Below are positions 63,535-64,000 of a stretch of DNA of 64,000 bases, piece after piece. Location of the stretch: positions 21,706 to 85,705 of the forward strand of contig OMXV01000021.1 of assembly GCA_900315075.1 (NCBI GenBank). The letters are read 5' to 3'. The position numbers were made by a program, and so were the translations under genes. The stretch is from an uncultured Prevotellaceae bacterium. Its GTDB lineage: Bacteria > Bacteroidota > Bacteroidia > Bacteroidales > Bacteroidaceae. A model generated the notes under the pieces. The model was given only the letters and a program-made list of their open reading frames with translations, did no database searches and was not told where the DNA came from. The number at the start of each line of letters is the position of its first letter. The stretch's first letter is position 1.

Positions 63535-64000
63535 AGTTTTTATGTCTACGGAGGAAGGGAGGATAAGGAGGTGACCTTACGGTCAAGGAGATGATGATAA
63601 CCTAAAGCCGTGTGGCTACTCCATTTACTCCTTACCTCCGTAGAATTTCTTTCTAAGCTTATAACCTAAAGCCATGTGGCTACTCCATTTACTCCTTACC
63701 TCCGTAGAATTACTTTCTGAGCATATACAGTGGTAATGTTATATGTATGCGGAGGAAGGGAGGAGAAGGAGGTGACCTGACGGTCAAGGAGATGATGATA
63801 ACCTAAGCCATGTGGCTACTCCATTTACTCCTTACCTCCGTAGAATTTCTTTCTGAGCTTATATAGTGGAGATGTTATATGTCTACGGAGGAAGGGAGGA
63901 GAAGGAGGTGACCTTACGGTCAAGGAGATGATGATAACCTAAAGCCGTGTGGCTACTCCATTTACTCCTTACCTCCGTAGAATTTCTTTCTAAGCTTATA
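63535..64000. repeat. Array of about 138-bp repeat units (right part)
   Basis: Units at about 63544, 63745 and 63881 continue the array, plus one partial copy (63660-63720). They share TCTACGGAGGAAGGGAGG and AAGGAGGTGACC with the left part but their tails read CCGTGTGGCTACTCCATTT rather than GCGTGAGACAAAACTCC, so two subtypes flank the gene. The array runs off the end of the window. Confidence 0.85.

Noticed and set aside
62640-64000. CRISPR array
   Set aside because: Units of about 138 bp are conserved along their full length; there are no short repeats with unique spacers and no cas genes.

Overview
The window looks like chromosomal DNA of a Bacteroidales bacterium, most likely Prevotella or a close relative (Prevotellaceae). 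The signs are a SusC/SusD pair, SprE/PorW and PorX of the type IX secretion system (T9SS), BspA-type leucine-rich-repeat surface proteins, GH92, GH97 and PL1 enzymes, Bacteroidetes-style promoters (TTTG, 19-20 nt, TAnnTTTG) and an absence of Shine-Dalgarno sequences before most genes. No rRNA, tRNA or CRISPR array was seen. Genus is an inference; no search could be run.

Layout. 1-2008: a 42-bp repeat block and a broken LamG-type surface protein gene. 2573-8579: sprE/porW, porX, tsaE. 8709-17359: housekeeping genes (trxA, dnaE, psd-pssA-DUF4834, pyrH, birA-yraN, tadA). 17537-26736: a small glycan-utilisation locus on the minus strand (GH92 alpha-mannosidase, SusC, SusD, surface lipoprotein). 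26896-38322: xseA/xseB, a secreted subtilase, then a plus-strand series (MATE exporter, cytidylate-kinase-like protein, phosphoesterase, sugar-nucleotide cupin, acyltransferase, small HExxH protein, DUF3298-like protein, OPT transporter, SGNH hydrolase). 38421-46159: GH97 glycosidase overlapping a BASS transporter, then a dockerin-bearing protein overlapping a PL1 pectate lyase, and a small dockerin-only protein. 46282-64000: accessory region with a tyrosine recombinase, two very large LRR surface proteins each followed by a tiny MKKxY protein, a BspA-like LRR-dockerin protein, TrpB2, a DUF3332 lipoprotein, an AAA ATPase with a nuclease-like tail, and repeat-rich non-coding DNA ending in an array of about 138-bp units around a GxxExxY gene.

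How the parts fit. The T9SS genes at the left would help export surface proteins such as the two large LRR proteins and the broken LamG protein, which end in T9SS-like C-terminal signals. The SusCD-GH92, GH97-BASS and PL1 groups point to a glycan forager using mannosides, alpha-glucosides or galactosides, and pectin. The most unusual material is non-coding: degenerate 7-9-bp tandem repeats at many gene borders, a dispersed GGACATAC palindrome, a matching inverted repeat upstream of both large LRR genes, a duplicated promoter and the terminal repeat array.
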